From the NCBI GenBank assembly GCA_035610835.1, contig CM069455.1, positions 50,696,639-50,760,638 of the forward strand: DNA of 64,000 nucleotides. The letters run 5' to 3'. The notes under the pieces were generated by a model. It did not search any database and was not told the DNA's origin. It was given only the letters and a program-made list of their open reading frames with translations. The position numbers were made by a program, and so were the translations under genes. Of the stretch, positions 31,838 to 44,249 are shown in pieces; within the stretch, counting starts at the first letter, position 1; every line of letters starts with the position of its first letter. The stretch is from Ophiura sarsii. Lineage: Eukaryota; Echinodermata; Ophiuroidea; Amphilepidida; Ophiuridae.

Positions 31838-31952
31838 AGGAGGAAAAAGGAGGAAGGAAAGAAAAAAAGAGAAAAAAGAGGAAAGAGAAATAAAAAGAGG
31901 AGAGAAAAGAAAAGAGGAAAAAGAAGGAAAAAAGAAAAGAGAGGAAAAGCCT
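31838..31952 (+). repeat. polypurine tract
   Basis: About 115 nt of almost pure A/G (AAAGGAGGAAAAAGGAGG type). It can form triplex DNA; frames on both strands are low-complexity. Confidence 0.95.
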
Positions 31953-32593
31953 GACGAATAGTACATTATAAATGTACCAGTGACGATTGAATAGGTACAA
32001 CACAATACAACTCATATTTGAGGACATTTACAATCATCATCAGGACAGGCTTTCAATGAAAAACAGTAAAAAGATGCGAGTCGAGTCATGAAGGTGGAAA
32101 TAATGGAGAATATCTGAGGAAAGTTATACAACATGTACAATGAGGGTTCCGACTTTTGAACCAAAGGAAATTCAATTTATCAATGCAGCACTAACATTGA
32201 AGAAAGAGCTGTTGAGGATGACCTGGAAAACCTTGAGGAAATATTGGATCGATGAGATACAAAGAACAAAGAAGAACCATTATTAAAAGCACCGAACAAG
32301 TTAGAAAGTTATAGTAAAGTTTGAGGAAATGGAATCATCATCATCAAGAGGAATAAGTAACACGAACATGACGAATGGAGATGACTGAAAGGACAGCAGC
32401 TGACCAACATCTAATATTTGAGGATATAATATTTTGCTAAATGGACAAAAAAGAAAGACAGAGCCAAATTGATAGTCACATTTACATGCAAACCTTATAA
32501 TGCAATAATGTTGAAAGTTAAAAATATATATGATGTACACCTCACTGTGATGTAATCGAAAAACCTAAAACGTACTTGCTAATGAATCAGGTT

Positions 32594-32921
32594 CAATGGC
32601 GTGTCTACAGGGGGCGGGTTCCATGAAGGCATTTTAGTTCTTTTCTATCCAATTTTAAGGAGCAATCGGTTGAATCGACACCAATTATATATACAAATAG
32701 TATTTTTTTCGCGCACTACGCGCGCATATTTCAATGATATCATTTCAAAGCTTGTTCAAAGCCAAATGTAACCTAATTGTGGTCAAATTCATGTACTAAG
32801 TAGTGAATAAATATCGCACGTTTTCTGCATTCGGGTAATTGGAAAACTTGCCCCCCCCCCCCACCCCCCCCCCCCCCCCCCCACCCCCCTCTCTACCTGA
32901 CAAATCCTGATATCGCCACTG
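32594..32921. mobile_element. hAT-like MITE with poly-C interior
   Basis: The left end CAATGGCGTGTCTACAGGG and the right end (reverse) CAGTGGCGATATCAGGA match hAT-type termini. The flanks ATCAGGTT and AACAGGGT agree at 6 of 8 positions, like a decayed 8-bp target duplication. A long C-run lies at 32851-32887. Confidence 0.55.
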
Positions 32922-33562
32922 AACAGGGTGAACGCGAAATGACAACAACGCACAGTTTCCAATGATGTACCCTCCTGGGAAGTTATTATTTCGTTGTATG
33001 AATGAGTAGATCTTAAGCTGATTTATGTGACAACACAAATACTATTATGTAAACATTCTTGCTTCTGAAGCGATGCAGAAACTATTTTATGTTACCATGG
33101 TTCTGGTTTGTTTGAGGAAATCTTGATTCTTAGAACCATGCTCCTGAGGAAGAAATAACTTTTTGCACCCCTGCTCGCTCGATCTTTTGACCCACAAAAA
33201 ATATTCCAGGTGGTAAAAAAATACCATTTCTGGAATCCTTGTGATCAGACGAACAATTGCGATATTATTTGTTAAAATCGGAGCAATTTTAAATTGCCGT
33301 GAATTTTGCCTTGGATTCCAAGATAGGATTAAGATTTAATTTGATTTAAATTTTATAAAAAAATACCTAATTTGTATTACACATTATATATTATATGTTA
33401 AAAAAGGTAAGTAGCTCTACTTTTTCTCCAGGTATGAATGTTAGGGTACACGGTTGCATTTCTGTTCATGAGATTGAACACCACAGGGTGAAAAACGTCT
33501 CGTGTTGACAAAGTTATAACACACAAAGTAAGAAATCATTCAACGATATTTTTTTATTGGCA

Positions 33563-34228
33563 ACTATAGTTGATTCGCAGACATTGGCCGATTTACCATT
33601 TCAGTCAGAGGTAACAGAAGTAAAAAGGGGGAGGCAATCGAATTGTAATCGTAATATGCAAGGTTAATACTTTGTCATCATGTGCCTGTAGGCCTACTAT
33701 ATGATGTGCACTATGTGCAGATAGGTTGAACACTATTATTAAACCTACATGTAGTGACAGGGAACTTGCGGCTGAATTATCTGCATTGACTTCGCCTACA
33801 GGTGTTGTCAATGGTCCGCGTATATTCGATAAAGAAGATGTGTTGTTATTCAGATAAATCTGTAAAGGTATTTAGGTGGTATCTCATAGCCAAAAATACA
33901 TAAAATAACGTTTATAATCGGTTTCCGGGTTGATATAATTTTGCCTCCATCTAGGCCAAATGGTTTTGGGTTATTAAAAAAAAAATGATGATAGAATTAT
34001 CATCGTGAATAAATACGTAGAACTGATCTTTTTTTTATATTAAACGTTTCCTTTATGTCACGTGCATAATAAAAATGGAAAATAATAAAAATGAAACTTG
34101 GTTATCCACTAAATTATGAATAGGTAAAATGACAAAAATATCATATTTCTTTCGAAATACTGTATATCGGATAAAGTATTTGGTTGTCGTGATTGTAAAG
34201 CTACAGGATCAGCCCTATTCATAAAGCC
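33563..34228 (+). repeat. dispersed direct repeat, copy 1 (pairs with 57805-58486)
   Basis: About 670 bp repeated in the same orientation 24 kb away, from CTATAGTTGATTCG to TACAGGATCAGCCCTATTC, with moderate divergence and small indels. It contains no recognisable gene or termini. Confidence 0.8.
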
Positions 34229-34722
34229 ACGCTATCATGAATAACATTTGATTATGGAGCGCAAATAATGACATCTATAAAAGTACCGCTGTTTCATCAT
34301 TGGTCAAAATGGGCTCCTCTAACTCCCAATGGACGAGGTCCAAAATCGAAACCGATACCCCGGACCGATACCCCAGAGTTTATGAATCTACTATAGTGAA
34401 TTATCGGAAAAGAGATACAGAACTTTTTGACTGACCATTTAGATCACTCCCGAATCTCCATCACGATTGGATAAACCTCAAAACGTGCTCTTTCAATGCA
34501 AAATTGCACCGTCAGAGACCGATATATTACTGTCATGACTGTGGAGACAGTGATGTCATCGATGTAGTACGAATAGTATAGGGATTGATTTGTAGTTTCA
34601 GGAAAGAAGATAATCCGGATATTGCGCACTATCTGTGGTAGATCTGAAAAAGATCAGTCTGTTTACTCTGTCCATGCTCTGACTACCCTAATCCGGTGCT
34701 GCGTCCAAAACTAGGGTTAGGC

Positions 34723-34878
34723 TGCGCAAAACCCGGGTTTTGCGCAAGCTCCTAGTTTTTCGCATACAAAAACGGGGCCTTGCACAAAACCCGGGTTTTG
34801 TGCACGTATTTCTGCGCAAAACCCGGGTTTTTCGCAGATTACGAAAAACCCGAGTTTTGCGCAGAAATACGTCGTGCA
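34723..34878. repeat. cluster of perfect palindromes, AAAACCCGGGTTTT core
   Basis: Two perfect 24-bp palindromes (34723-34746, flanked by TGCGC/GCGCA; 34781-34804, flanked by TGCAC/GTGCA) are followed by a long hairpin at 34802-34878 with arms of about 31 bp, one mismatch and a loop of about 7 bp. All share AAAACCCGGGTTTT or its variant. Confidence 0.9.
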
Positions 34879-34879
34879 A

Positions 34880-36350
34880 TTCATGCATGGCACTGGTTGT
34901 TTGTACAGCTGTTGTAAGGGCGCGAATCAGTGATCTTGTTGTGACTGCTGTTTCTATGCATGCAAACTATTAGGCATTTGTTTTCTTATTTAAAATTAAT
35001 GTGGTTTTATCATTGTTTATCTTGTTTAATGAATTAATGAATGGTTCAATGGGCCGTGAGACACATTTTGCAATTGTTCCTGATGTGTGTTGAGTGAGTG
35101 TAAATATTAGGCCCTATATGCTGATTAACTTGTAGGCTACTTAAAATTAAAGTTAGGGTGGGGGTGGCACTCAGATTAAAATGTGGATGGTTTTTTTATG
35201 ACAACACGTGTATGGAAACTTGACTTTCTACGGAGTTAAACCCCCGAATTTTCGATGTTTAGTCAATTGTCAATATTGGAGTGGGAGGAATGGGTATATC
35301 ACTGGGGTTAGATATCCTCAGAGTCCAAAATATTCGCAACATTCAAATGGGTGTTGCCTTGGAAGGCCACTTGCCTGCATGTTGGATGATTTACCCCCCC
35401 CCCCCCCCCCCCGGGTCTTTACTTGTAATTACCGCATTTGGGGCGGGAGTGGCATGCCTGTGATCGGAAGGGGGAGGAGGAATCCCACTAGCACATGCAT
35501 TACCCAGATTTTATTTTGTATATCGAATCTTAAGATGGTCACGGGGTTCTCCTATATATTAAGGGGTGTGAGTCCTTTTAACGGATTTCCTCTTTTTTAA
35601 TTATATTCGAGCTGAAGTTCAGCCTATACTATTCAGCAATGTGCCATTTCACCTAATTGCATTCGGTTTGTCCTCATTTTTGTCTGTTTTCATCTTTTAT
35701 TTGTTGCTAATCAAAATTGACCTATAGGCCAGTGTTCTCAAGACTTCCTTTTTTGAAAAAAAATCAGTTCCTGAGACCCTTATTTTCCTGTCCTGTAATT
35801 CGTACAGCTATTGTTGAAGAGAAGAGGGGTTCTCTGTGTTATTCGTACAATGTTGAAGAGGGGGTCTAAAGTGCGGGAGTCGAGTCCCTGTAATTCGTAC
35901 AACTATTATAATAAGACATGAGAGGCAGGGAAAAAAGGGAGTCCGGCCCTAATACATGTAGGGCGGAAATCCCGGTAGGGGGGATATCCCTCCCCCTCCC
36001 CTTTTTTAACTTGGGGGTGGTGGTCAATGTGATCACCCCGCCTGATTGTTCATATAGTGTACATGTATGTGATGACAACAGGCAAAATGAAATAAATTGA
36101 TTGCTTTTCAATAAAATATGGTCAAAAGTACACTACCAAATCGCACCAACGGTTCGAAACAGCTTTTCCCAGCACTCTCTGTAAATGTCATGGACGTATG
36201 GGATAACTCAATTTATATAAAAAGGGCTCAAATGGGACTTTTCCATTAAAAGGCGTAAAATAAACCTAATTCTGACAGAGTGATCGTGTTCCATTGGAGT
36301 TAATAACAAAGATATACATTTGCATAAATACTCTATAACCAATATTATTA
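34880..36350. other. no gene recognised
   Basis: Sequence with a poly-C tract at 35394-35412 and GT-rich stretches. Open frames at 35208-35600 cross the C-run and have no domain. Confidence 0.5.
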
Positions 36351-36353
36351 TAG

Positions 36354-37622
36354 TACTAGCGGAACGCCCGTCCTACGGACGGGCTCTCCCGCTAGGGAGT
36401 AGGGCCTACCAGATAGAACACCTACAAATGAAACAACACAAAAGTGTTGGAAAATTTATAACGAAACACATAGGAATAGAACAATATCTAAAACATTTTT
36501 GTTTTAATTCTAAGACCCCCGCCCGCCCACGCCCCGTGGCATATTTTAACTTCAAGGCCTAAACCTTAACCATCTCCCGTTCCCCAACCGTCACCATCCC
36601 GCCTCGCCCGCCCCCGCCCCGTGACATATCCGTTACGCAATTTAGCATCACAACTCCCATTCGTCACCGCCCCCGCCCCGCCCGTGGCATATTTCAACTC
36701 CAAGGCCTAAACCTTAACCATCTCCCGTAGCCCACCAGTCACTCCCCCGCCTGCCCCTGCCCCGCCCGTGGCATATCCGTTACGCAATTTAGCATCACAT
36801 TTCTTCATTAACCCCTGCCTCCCAAACCACATTACATCATTACACCCCCCCCCCCCCCATTCGTCACCGCCCCGCCCCGCCTGTGTCATATCTCAACCCA
36901 AGGCCTAAAGTTCCCCGCCCAGTGGCTTATCTCAACGCCAAGGCCTAACCTTAACCATCTCCCATAGCGCGGCGTATTTCTCCAATATTTGTCTGCGTGT
37001 CGCATACAGTATCAAATCCCACATCTGACACCATGTCACGTAATTTAGATTCACCATATCATGTTTTGTTTTATCAGAAACCACATTATTTCGTTACCTT
37101 ATGACCCGCTGCCCTCCCCCCCCCCCCCCCCCGCCCGCCCTGCCGTCCCCGCCCCGTCCCCGCCCCGTCCCCGCCCCGTCTCCGCCTACGCTCCGTGGCT
37201 TATCTCAAGGCCCCAAGGCCTAAACCATAACCAACCCCGTGTGGCGCAGCGTATTTCTCCAATATTTACCCGCCCGCGTGTGTAGGGGTGCGTGGGTGTA
37301 GTGCGTGTGCGCGTTTATTTTGCATGTCGCACTGCGACGCGTTATGTGCTACGCGCCGACTGCATGGTTACAGTGTACGCAGAGAAAAACAAACATGGCC
37401 CGTACGGAAATAGTCTCAAAAGCCGGGCTGAAAAGGCCTAAATTAGACATAGTTTTGCTCATATCTCGGTCAATTCTGTACGGTTTTCGGCCATTTATAG
37501 CTTATAACACTCACATTATAATCATCTTTCATCAGTTCAACGTTCACGGCGTTTAGGCGTTAAATGAGGGAGCCTTTTATAGATACACACATACAAACAT
37601 ACAAACATACAAACATACAACA
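36354..37622 (+). mobile_element. RTE/SINE-like retroelement with internal C-rich tandem units
   Basis: It begins with the hairpin GCCCGTCCTACGGACGGGC after TAGCGGAAC and ends in (ACATACAA)n. The interior has three or four units of about 150 bp with CGCCCCGCCC, GTGGCATAT, CCAAGGCCTAAACC and TTAACCATCTCCC. The 3' part matches 16340-16700, and head and body pieces match 17440-17850. The short-word tail and head hairpin suggest a non-autonomous non-LTR element. No reverse transcriptase is present. Confidence 0.6.
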
Positions 37623-37639
37623 TACGGTGAATTATAGTA

Positions 37640-38340
37640 AGATTATATTACACATTGCATTCGAAATCATCAAGGTGTTTTACTGTGTGGTTCAATTTAA
37701 TATATATATATCTAATAAAATTGCAAGATACTAAAAATATATACGAAATTGTTTCATATGACAAGCCTCAAATTAAGCATAACCAGGGGCTAAAAGTAGC
37801 TCATGGCCTCCTGGTCCTATGATTTGCTGTGCAAAATTTGAAAAACACCATGAGCTAAAGTTACAAAATTCTTTAAAATGAAAAGAGGCGGGATAAATCG
37901 GGGGAAAACGCATAGCAGGGTGTGATATAGTTAACACAAAGTGTTTTATTATTGAATATCACTCATTCCTGTTAATGCATAATAAAAAGCAATGTTCAAG
38001 TTAACGAGGTTCAATTTACGGTATTTTCAGAAAGAAATATATTCAAATTTGGATTGCACAATATATGGTTTAAAAATACGTTTGCAAGATAGGCAGAAAT
38101 ACGACGTAGGTATAAATCAAGAAGTGACATTTGTAATATTTAGTTCGAATATGTATCGATAAGACGAAAATTGAAAGACATGGAAGTGGGTCCTGCAATA
38201 TGTACATGTTTATTTAAAAGGAGTAGGCCTACTGTGAGCGTAGCGAGACACTCAACACTACATGAACATGATGAAGAGCCGGGTCTTTGCTACCAAGGTT
38301 TAAAGGGCACGGTTTTGGGTTATTGAAGAGGCACGCGTCT
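37640..38340. other. no gene recognised
   Basis: AT-rich spacer without recognisable features. Confidence 0.5.
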
Positions 38341-38348
38341 AGTGCTAG

Positions 38349-38600
38349 TTAAAAACAAAACTATAAGGAAGTAGTGCGGTTGGTTTAACGGCATTATCTA
38401 TGTTAACAGTTTTGACTAATGTGTCATAAATAAAGTTAATTGCTTGACTACAGCATTATTCCAAGATCAATTTCAGAATGTTCCTGGTTTCGAATAAAGT
38501 TAAAAACAAAACTATAAGGAAGAAGTGCTGTTAAAAACAAAACTATAAGGAAGTAGTGCGGTTGGTTTAACGGCATTATCTATGTAAACAATTCGACTAA
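38349..38600 (+). repeat. direct repeat pair of about 65 bp
   Basis: TTAAAAACAAAACTATAAGG through GGTTTAACGGCATTATCTAT and on to CGACTAATGT occurs at 38349-38422 and 38536-38602. The second copy ends exactly at the start of the short element at 38603. Confidence 0.75.
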
Positions 38601-38607
38601 TGTCCCC

Positions 38608-39255
38608 TTATTGAACTGCACCAATACGGACCACTAATGTGAAGCCCAAGGGGGCTCCCACCAATCCACCCGAAGCAGGGACTCTCCCCCACTAAATGCG
38701 GGAGACAAGCATACAAGGAAACCAATTTGCCGGAACGGGGGAAGTAGCTGCTCCAACCCCCAGTCCAGATCAGCTGAGACAATGTAATGGCGACAGACAG
38801 ACTGATTGTCCCAAAGACCAGACTGAAGTGGAAGCGTGATGGGGCCTAAGAGAAGGACCCAACGCTGACCCGATCGCCCACTTACGTGAGAAAGACCTCA
38901 CGGTTACCGATCGTCAGATACAGCTACTTTCCCAAGGAAAGAATAGAGCAATGATGGGAAAGCCTATAGAGAGGCTGAGTAATGACAATTCCCAATAGGG
39001 AGGCAGTGGGTGGGAAAGAGAACCAGGGAGGCTCTGTGCACACAGACAGCCATGTTGATAGTTGCTATGTGATCCCAAAAACAAGTGAGGGCGCTATTTT
39101 ATATGCTACCACTTATCAGAGGGGGTCACACACAAGGCACATAATACTCTATTAGGTTAGGTATCAGAGGGGGTCACACACAAGGCACATAATACTCTGT
39201 CAGGTTAGTTGCACCTCTTGGTTTGTTCAATAAAATTAGTTAATAAAACTTAACC
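38608..39255 (+). mobile_element. short form of the TTATTGAACTGC element
   Basis: A 648-bp unit has three parts: A (38608-38880), B (38881-39014) and C (39015-39255). A and C are about 99% identical to the two ends of the 8.1-kb element next to it (39261-39533 and 47111-47351). TCCCC precedes and follows each copy (38603-38607, 39256-39260, 47352-47356). C contains an internal duplication of CAGAGGGGGTCACACACAAG. No coding capacity and no clear terminal inverted repeats. Confidence 0.75.
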
Positions 39256-39964
39256 TCCCCTTATTGAACTGCACCAATACGGACCACTAATGTGAAGCCC
39301 AAGGGGGCTCCCACCAATCCACCCGAAGCAGAGACTCTCCCCCACTAAATGCGGGAGACAAGCATACAAGGAAACCAATTTGCCGGAACGGGGGAAGTAG
39401 CTGCTCCAACCCCCAGTCCAGATCAGCTGAGACAATGTAATGGCGACAGACAGACTGATTGTCCCAAAGACCAGACTGAAGTGGAAGCGTGATGGGGCCT
39501 AAGAGAAGGACCCAACGCTGACCCGATCGCCCAAATTAGCCCAAAATGTGGTAATAGGGTATAAGAGCCCAAGAGTTCTGGCCCACAGTTGTAAGAAATT
39601 ACTACCGAGTACACAGTGTCATATGAAACAAAATAGAATCCAGGGCACAGGAATAGGCCTCGATTTTGTATACATGTAGGTAGCTGGTCAACTAACCTGA
39701 AACCCAATGATGCACAATTGCAAGGATGCAGAGTCACAAGTCATTGATTGTGAAGGGATGCCATGAATCTGACTGACATATGAGCGCTTTTGAAGACCAA
39801 TGGTTTTGCCAAAAGACTAACCCAAATAATTACAGCTATAACTATCAAGCTCAAGTGCCACTGATGCTTAATGAACGACCACCACTTTGGCTTGTATCAA
39901 TGATAATAGATAGATGAGATGGCTGACAATCTGTGAGCTAAATAACCATGTCTGAAAAGGGCTG

Positions 39965-40390
39965 ACCGTTGGGGTGACACATAGATGATTGGCCATAAGC
40001 AATAAGCTGATCATGTGAGAATGTGACTGACCATGAGAACTGGCCACAAGTAAATATGTAGAATGAGACAATTGTATTGCCAGCACTTGGGATAACATGC
40101 ATGGCACCAAGACATTGGATTGTGCAAACTGCCTGTGACACATTGACCATGTGTGATGATCATGTTAAAAGTCATCAAGTCGTTTGTGTGGGCTGACACA
40201 TAGACGATTGGCCATAAGCAATAAGCTGATCATGTGAGAATGTGACTGACCATGAGAACTGGCCACAAGTAAATATGTAGAATGAGACACTTGTATTGCC
40301 AGCACGTGGGATAACATGCATGGCACCAAGACATTGGATTGTGCAAACTGCCTGTGACACATTGACCATGGGTGTTGATTACGTTAAAAG
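39965..40390 (+). repeat. tandem duplication, unit of about 219 bp
   Basis: TGACACATAGA(T/C)GATTGGCC through GACACATTGACCATG(G/T)GTG occurs twice in a row (about 39975-40155 and 40194-40375). Several minus-strand open frames repeat accordingly. Confidence 0.85.
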
Positions 40391-42000
40391 ACATCAAGCC
40401 GCTTGTGTGGACTGAGTATGGATAATTCATGACCAACCATGGATAACTACTGATGGTACTTAAAGGAGTGACATTCGTCATGTGCACTGATTGGCCATGA
40501 ATCAACTGTCCTTACAGAAAATGAGTCATTGCTGATGGTTGACCATGAGTCATGAGTTTACTGATTATAATTAACTATTGGTATTTGAGTTAGTGATGCT
40601 GGCTAATAAGGCATGGCATGGGTGATATTGTGTGCTGACTGACCACAAATTGTGGCCCTTAGTGCTACACTGAAGGCACATGTCTTACTATTATTAAGAT
40701 GATTGACCATGGTACTAGTTGAGTGACCATAACTCCTTGTGCTACACTGTCCATGAGTCATTTGGGCAGAGACATTCAGGATCCAATGCAATAATTGGCA
40801 GAGACATGCTATGAGTGTGACTGACATGGGAGCGCTTATTGAGCACAAAAATGATCTATAGGCCTTGATTAAGTATACAGCCTAAATTAAGCCTACACAA
40901 GCAGACACGTGGATTGACCATGTCTTACGACGCGATGATTGACCATGGTACTTGTTGAGTGACCATGAATCATTGTGCTAACTGTCCGTGAGTCATTTGC
41001 GCTGAGTGACCCTGAATTGCTTTGTGCTAGTCAAAACCGATGATGATTCATGACTGATTTGTGTTGAATAAACATTATGTCACTGATGGTGAATAATAGG
41101 AGAGGTGAGTCACATATTGTGTTGATTGACTGAGAAGCATTGTGCCTATTCGCTATAATGAGTCGTTGCTGATGATTTACTACGACCATCTTGAATGAGC
41201 GTAACTAACTCAGTGAAAAACCATGTAATGTATGTGCAACTGATGGTTACAAAATGATCAATCTGTTCTGACCAAAGAAGTGTGTGTCTCCTGACCATGA
41301 GGCATAACCGATACGGCTGGATAGTAATAAAGGTGACTTGAGTTGTTGTACTGGTGAAATTTGACCCGTGTATGGGCTGATCCTAGATCGTACACGATAC
41401 ACTGGACTGATAACGTCTGTGATGCCATAATGACTGATTAAGATACCATGTGGACTGAACATAATTCAATGCAACAATTGGCAGACATTCAGGATGATCT
41501 GACCATGCAACACTTGCCTGGACAGCCATAAGTGGTTTGTGCTGACTGAGTGAGCACTAAGAAGTAAGAAACCATTCATGAGACATTGAGCTATGAGATT
41601 AATAAGAGGACACAATTCATATGCCAACTGATCTTGGAACGTGCCTGATAATCATGACTTATGATTGTCATGAGTCATTTGACCTGATATAAGACTCATT
41701 AGAGCTTATTGACTGTGAGAATCTAAACAAGACTGATACAAGTCATGTGGACGTAACGAAAGATTGTATGAAACCATGCCTTATTAGAATGAGGGCAAAC
41801 TGTGAGTTGAGATGATTGACCATTATGCATCCATTGATGGGAATCATAGCGATGATAGAACCAGAGTATACTGATTGAGTACAACATAGAGAGCGACCAT
41901 GAGACACTTGAGCTTAACTACGAGTGCAATCAGCCCTCTTGAGCTAGCAACACTATAAGACTTTAATGTTGTAAGATTGATTGATTATATTAGTGCAATG
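40391..42000 (+). repeat. degenerate GACCATGAGTCAT-rich satellite
   Basis: TTGACCATG(A/G), GAGTCATT and TGTGCTGACTGA words recur irregularly over 1.6 kb, as expected for an old array of about 30-40 bp units. No gene. Confidence 0.55.
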
Positions 42001-42423
42001 CATGGCCATGATGGTTAGCGACCATACCTTATAAGCAATGGGCTTAGGGAGCCCATGGTATAGCAATAACGCTGACGTACCATGGTCCATGGCGTAAGTT
42101 GGGCATTGAGTATAGGGGGGCCTAAGGCATGGGAATGACGCTGTACTATGGCAACCGTACCATAGAAACAGTGAGTTAAAGGGGTCTATGACGTGGCAAT
42201 TACACTATACCATAGTCAATGGCATATGTCAGCAACAGTACCATATACACAATGAGCTAGGGAGCCTATGGGTGGGTAACGATGTCGCTGTACCACGATT
42301 TATGGCGAAGGGGTCAACCGTACCATATAACAATTAGTTAATGAGATAATTACGGTATGGCCGTTAAGCTGTAGCATGGCCATGGTGTGGGTCAGCAACA
42401 GTACCATATAAACAATGAGCTAG
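42001..42423 (+). repeat. diverged relatives of the 81-bp satellite
   Basis: Phrases such as GTACCATGGTCCATGGCGTA, GGTCAGCAACAGTACCATAT and AGGGAGCC recur, resembling diverged units of the array at 44250-46452. Confidence 0.6.
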
Positions 42424-43985
42424 GAAACCTATAATGCTGACATAGATTTGACATGCCAATATGCTGACAAAGATATGGTATGCCAATATGCTGACATAGA
42501 TTTGATAAGCCAATCTGCTGACATAAGATTGATACACCAATATACTGACATAGATATGATAAGCCAATAGGCTGACATGGATTTGATATGCCAATATGCT
42601 GACATAGATATGATATGCCAATAGGGTGACATAGACTTGATATGCCAATATGCTGATAATAGATTGATATGCCAATATGCTGACATAGATATATGCCAAT
42701 AGGCTGACAAAGATGCCAGTAGGCTGACATAGATTTGATATGCCAATATGCTGACAACGATATGATATGCCAATAGGCTGACATAGATTTGATATGCCAA
42801 TATGCTGACATAGATTTGGTATGGCAATATGCTGACATAGATATATGCCAATAGGCTGACAAAGATGCAAGTAGGCTGAAATAGATTTGATATGCCACTA
42901 TGCTGACATAGATATAGTATGCCAATAGGCTGACATACATTTGGTATGCCAAAATGCTGATATAGAATTTATACACCAAAATGCTGACATAGATATAATA
43001 AGCCAATAGGCTGACATAGCTTTGATATGCCAATATGCTGACATAGATTTGATATGCCAATATGCTGACATAGAATTGATATGCCAATATGCTGACATAA
43101 ATTTAATATGCCAATAAGCTGACATAGATTTCATATGCCCATATGCCGACATAGATTTTACATGCCAATAAGTTGACATAGAATCGACATGCCAATATGC
43201 CGACAAAAATTTGATGTGCCAATATGCTGGCATAGATTTGATATGCCAACATGCTGACATAAGATTGATATGCAAAATATGCTGACATAGATATGATATG
43301 CCCATAGGCTGACATGGATTTGATATGCCAATATGCTGACATAGAATTGATATGCCAATAGGATGGCATAGATTAGATATGCCAATATGCTGATAATAGA
43401 TTGATATGCCAATAGGCTGACAAAGATGCAAGTAGGCTGCCATAGATTTGATATGCCAATATGCTGACAGAGATATGATATGCCAATAGGCTGACATAGA
43501 TTGATATGCCAATATGCTGACATAGATTTGGTATGGCAATATGCTGACATAAATCACATAGATATATGCCAATAGGCAGACAAAGATGCCAGTAGGCTGA
43601 CATAGATTTGATATGCCAATATGCTGACAAAGATATGATATGCCAATAGGCTGACATAGATTAGATATGCCAATATGCTGACATAGATTTGATATGCCAA
43701 TATGCTGACAAAGATATGATATGCCAATATGCTGACATAGATATGATATGCCAATAGGGTGACATAGACTTGATATGCCAATATGCTGATAATAGATTGA
43801 TATGCCAATATGCTGACATAGATATATGCAATAGGCTGACAAAGATGCCAGGTGGCTGACATAGATTTGATATGCCAATATGCTGACAGAGATATGATAT
43901 GCCAAAAGGCTGACATAGATTTGATATGCCAATATGCTGACATAGATTTGATATGCCAATATGCTGACATAGAATTGATGTGCCT
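42424..43985 (+). repeat. 27-bp satellite array (about 58 units)
   Basis: The unit is GCCAATATGCTGACATAGAT plus TTGATAT, with a frequent variant in which ATATGCTG is ATAGGCTG. Higher-order blocks containing CTGATAATAGATTG and AAAGATGCCAGTAGG recur about five times. Because 27 is divisible by three, all three minus frames stay open (SILAYQIYV, SMSAYWHIK and similar), giving open frames up to 395 codons that are not genes. Confidence 0.95.
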
Positions 43986-44249
43986 GGCGCCCGGTAAGAA
44001 TAAACATGCCTGAATGAGGCAGCACATGCAAAATAAACACGGGTGCTGTACACCCAAGCCCAAGAAGGAAGGGGCAAAGGTGCATAATACAAGCAACCCA
44101 CCGCAGACCGCCACACAGGGGGCAAGTGCCAGAGCCTGATAAGAGTTAGCAATAGTACAAAACCAATAGTGACCCAAACAAACCTGAAACAGATCTCTTC
44201 CTGGATGTCCTACTGCTGGTATTTGTAAACTTTGCTTGGCATAATATAC
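43986..44249 (+). repeat. spacer unit between satellites
   Basis: It contains AGTGACCCAAACAAACCTG and a GGTGCTGTACACCCAAGCCC block, both repeated in the other order at 46620-46760. Confidence 0.6.

Noticed and set aside
34444..34643. Possible minus-strand exon reading NIRIIFFPETTNQS and YYIDDITVST
   Set aside because: There is an acceptor-like TTTTTCAG in phase 1, but no domain could be named and the donor is weak. It was left out as unsupported, though worth a transcript check.
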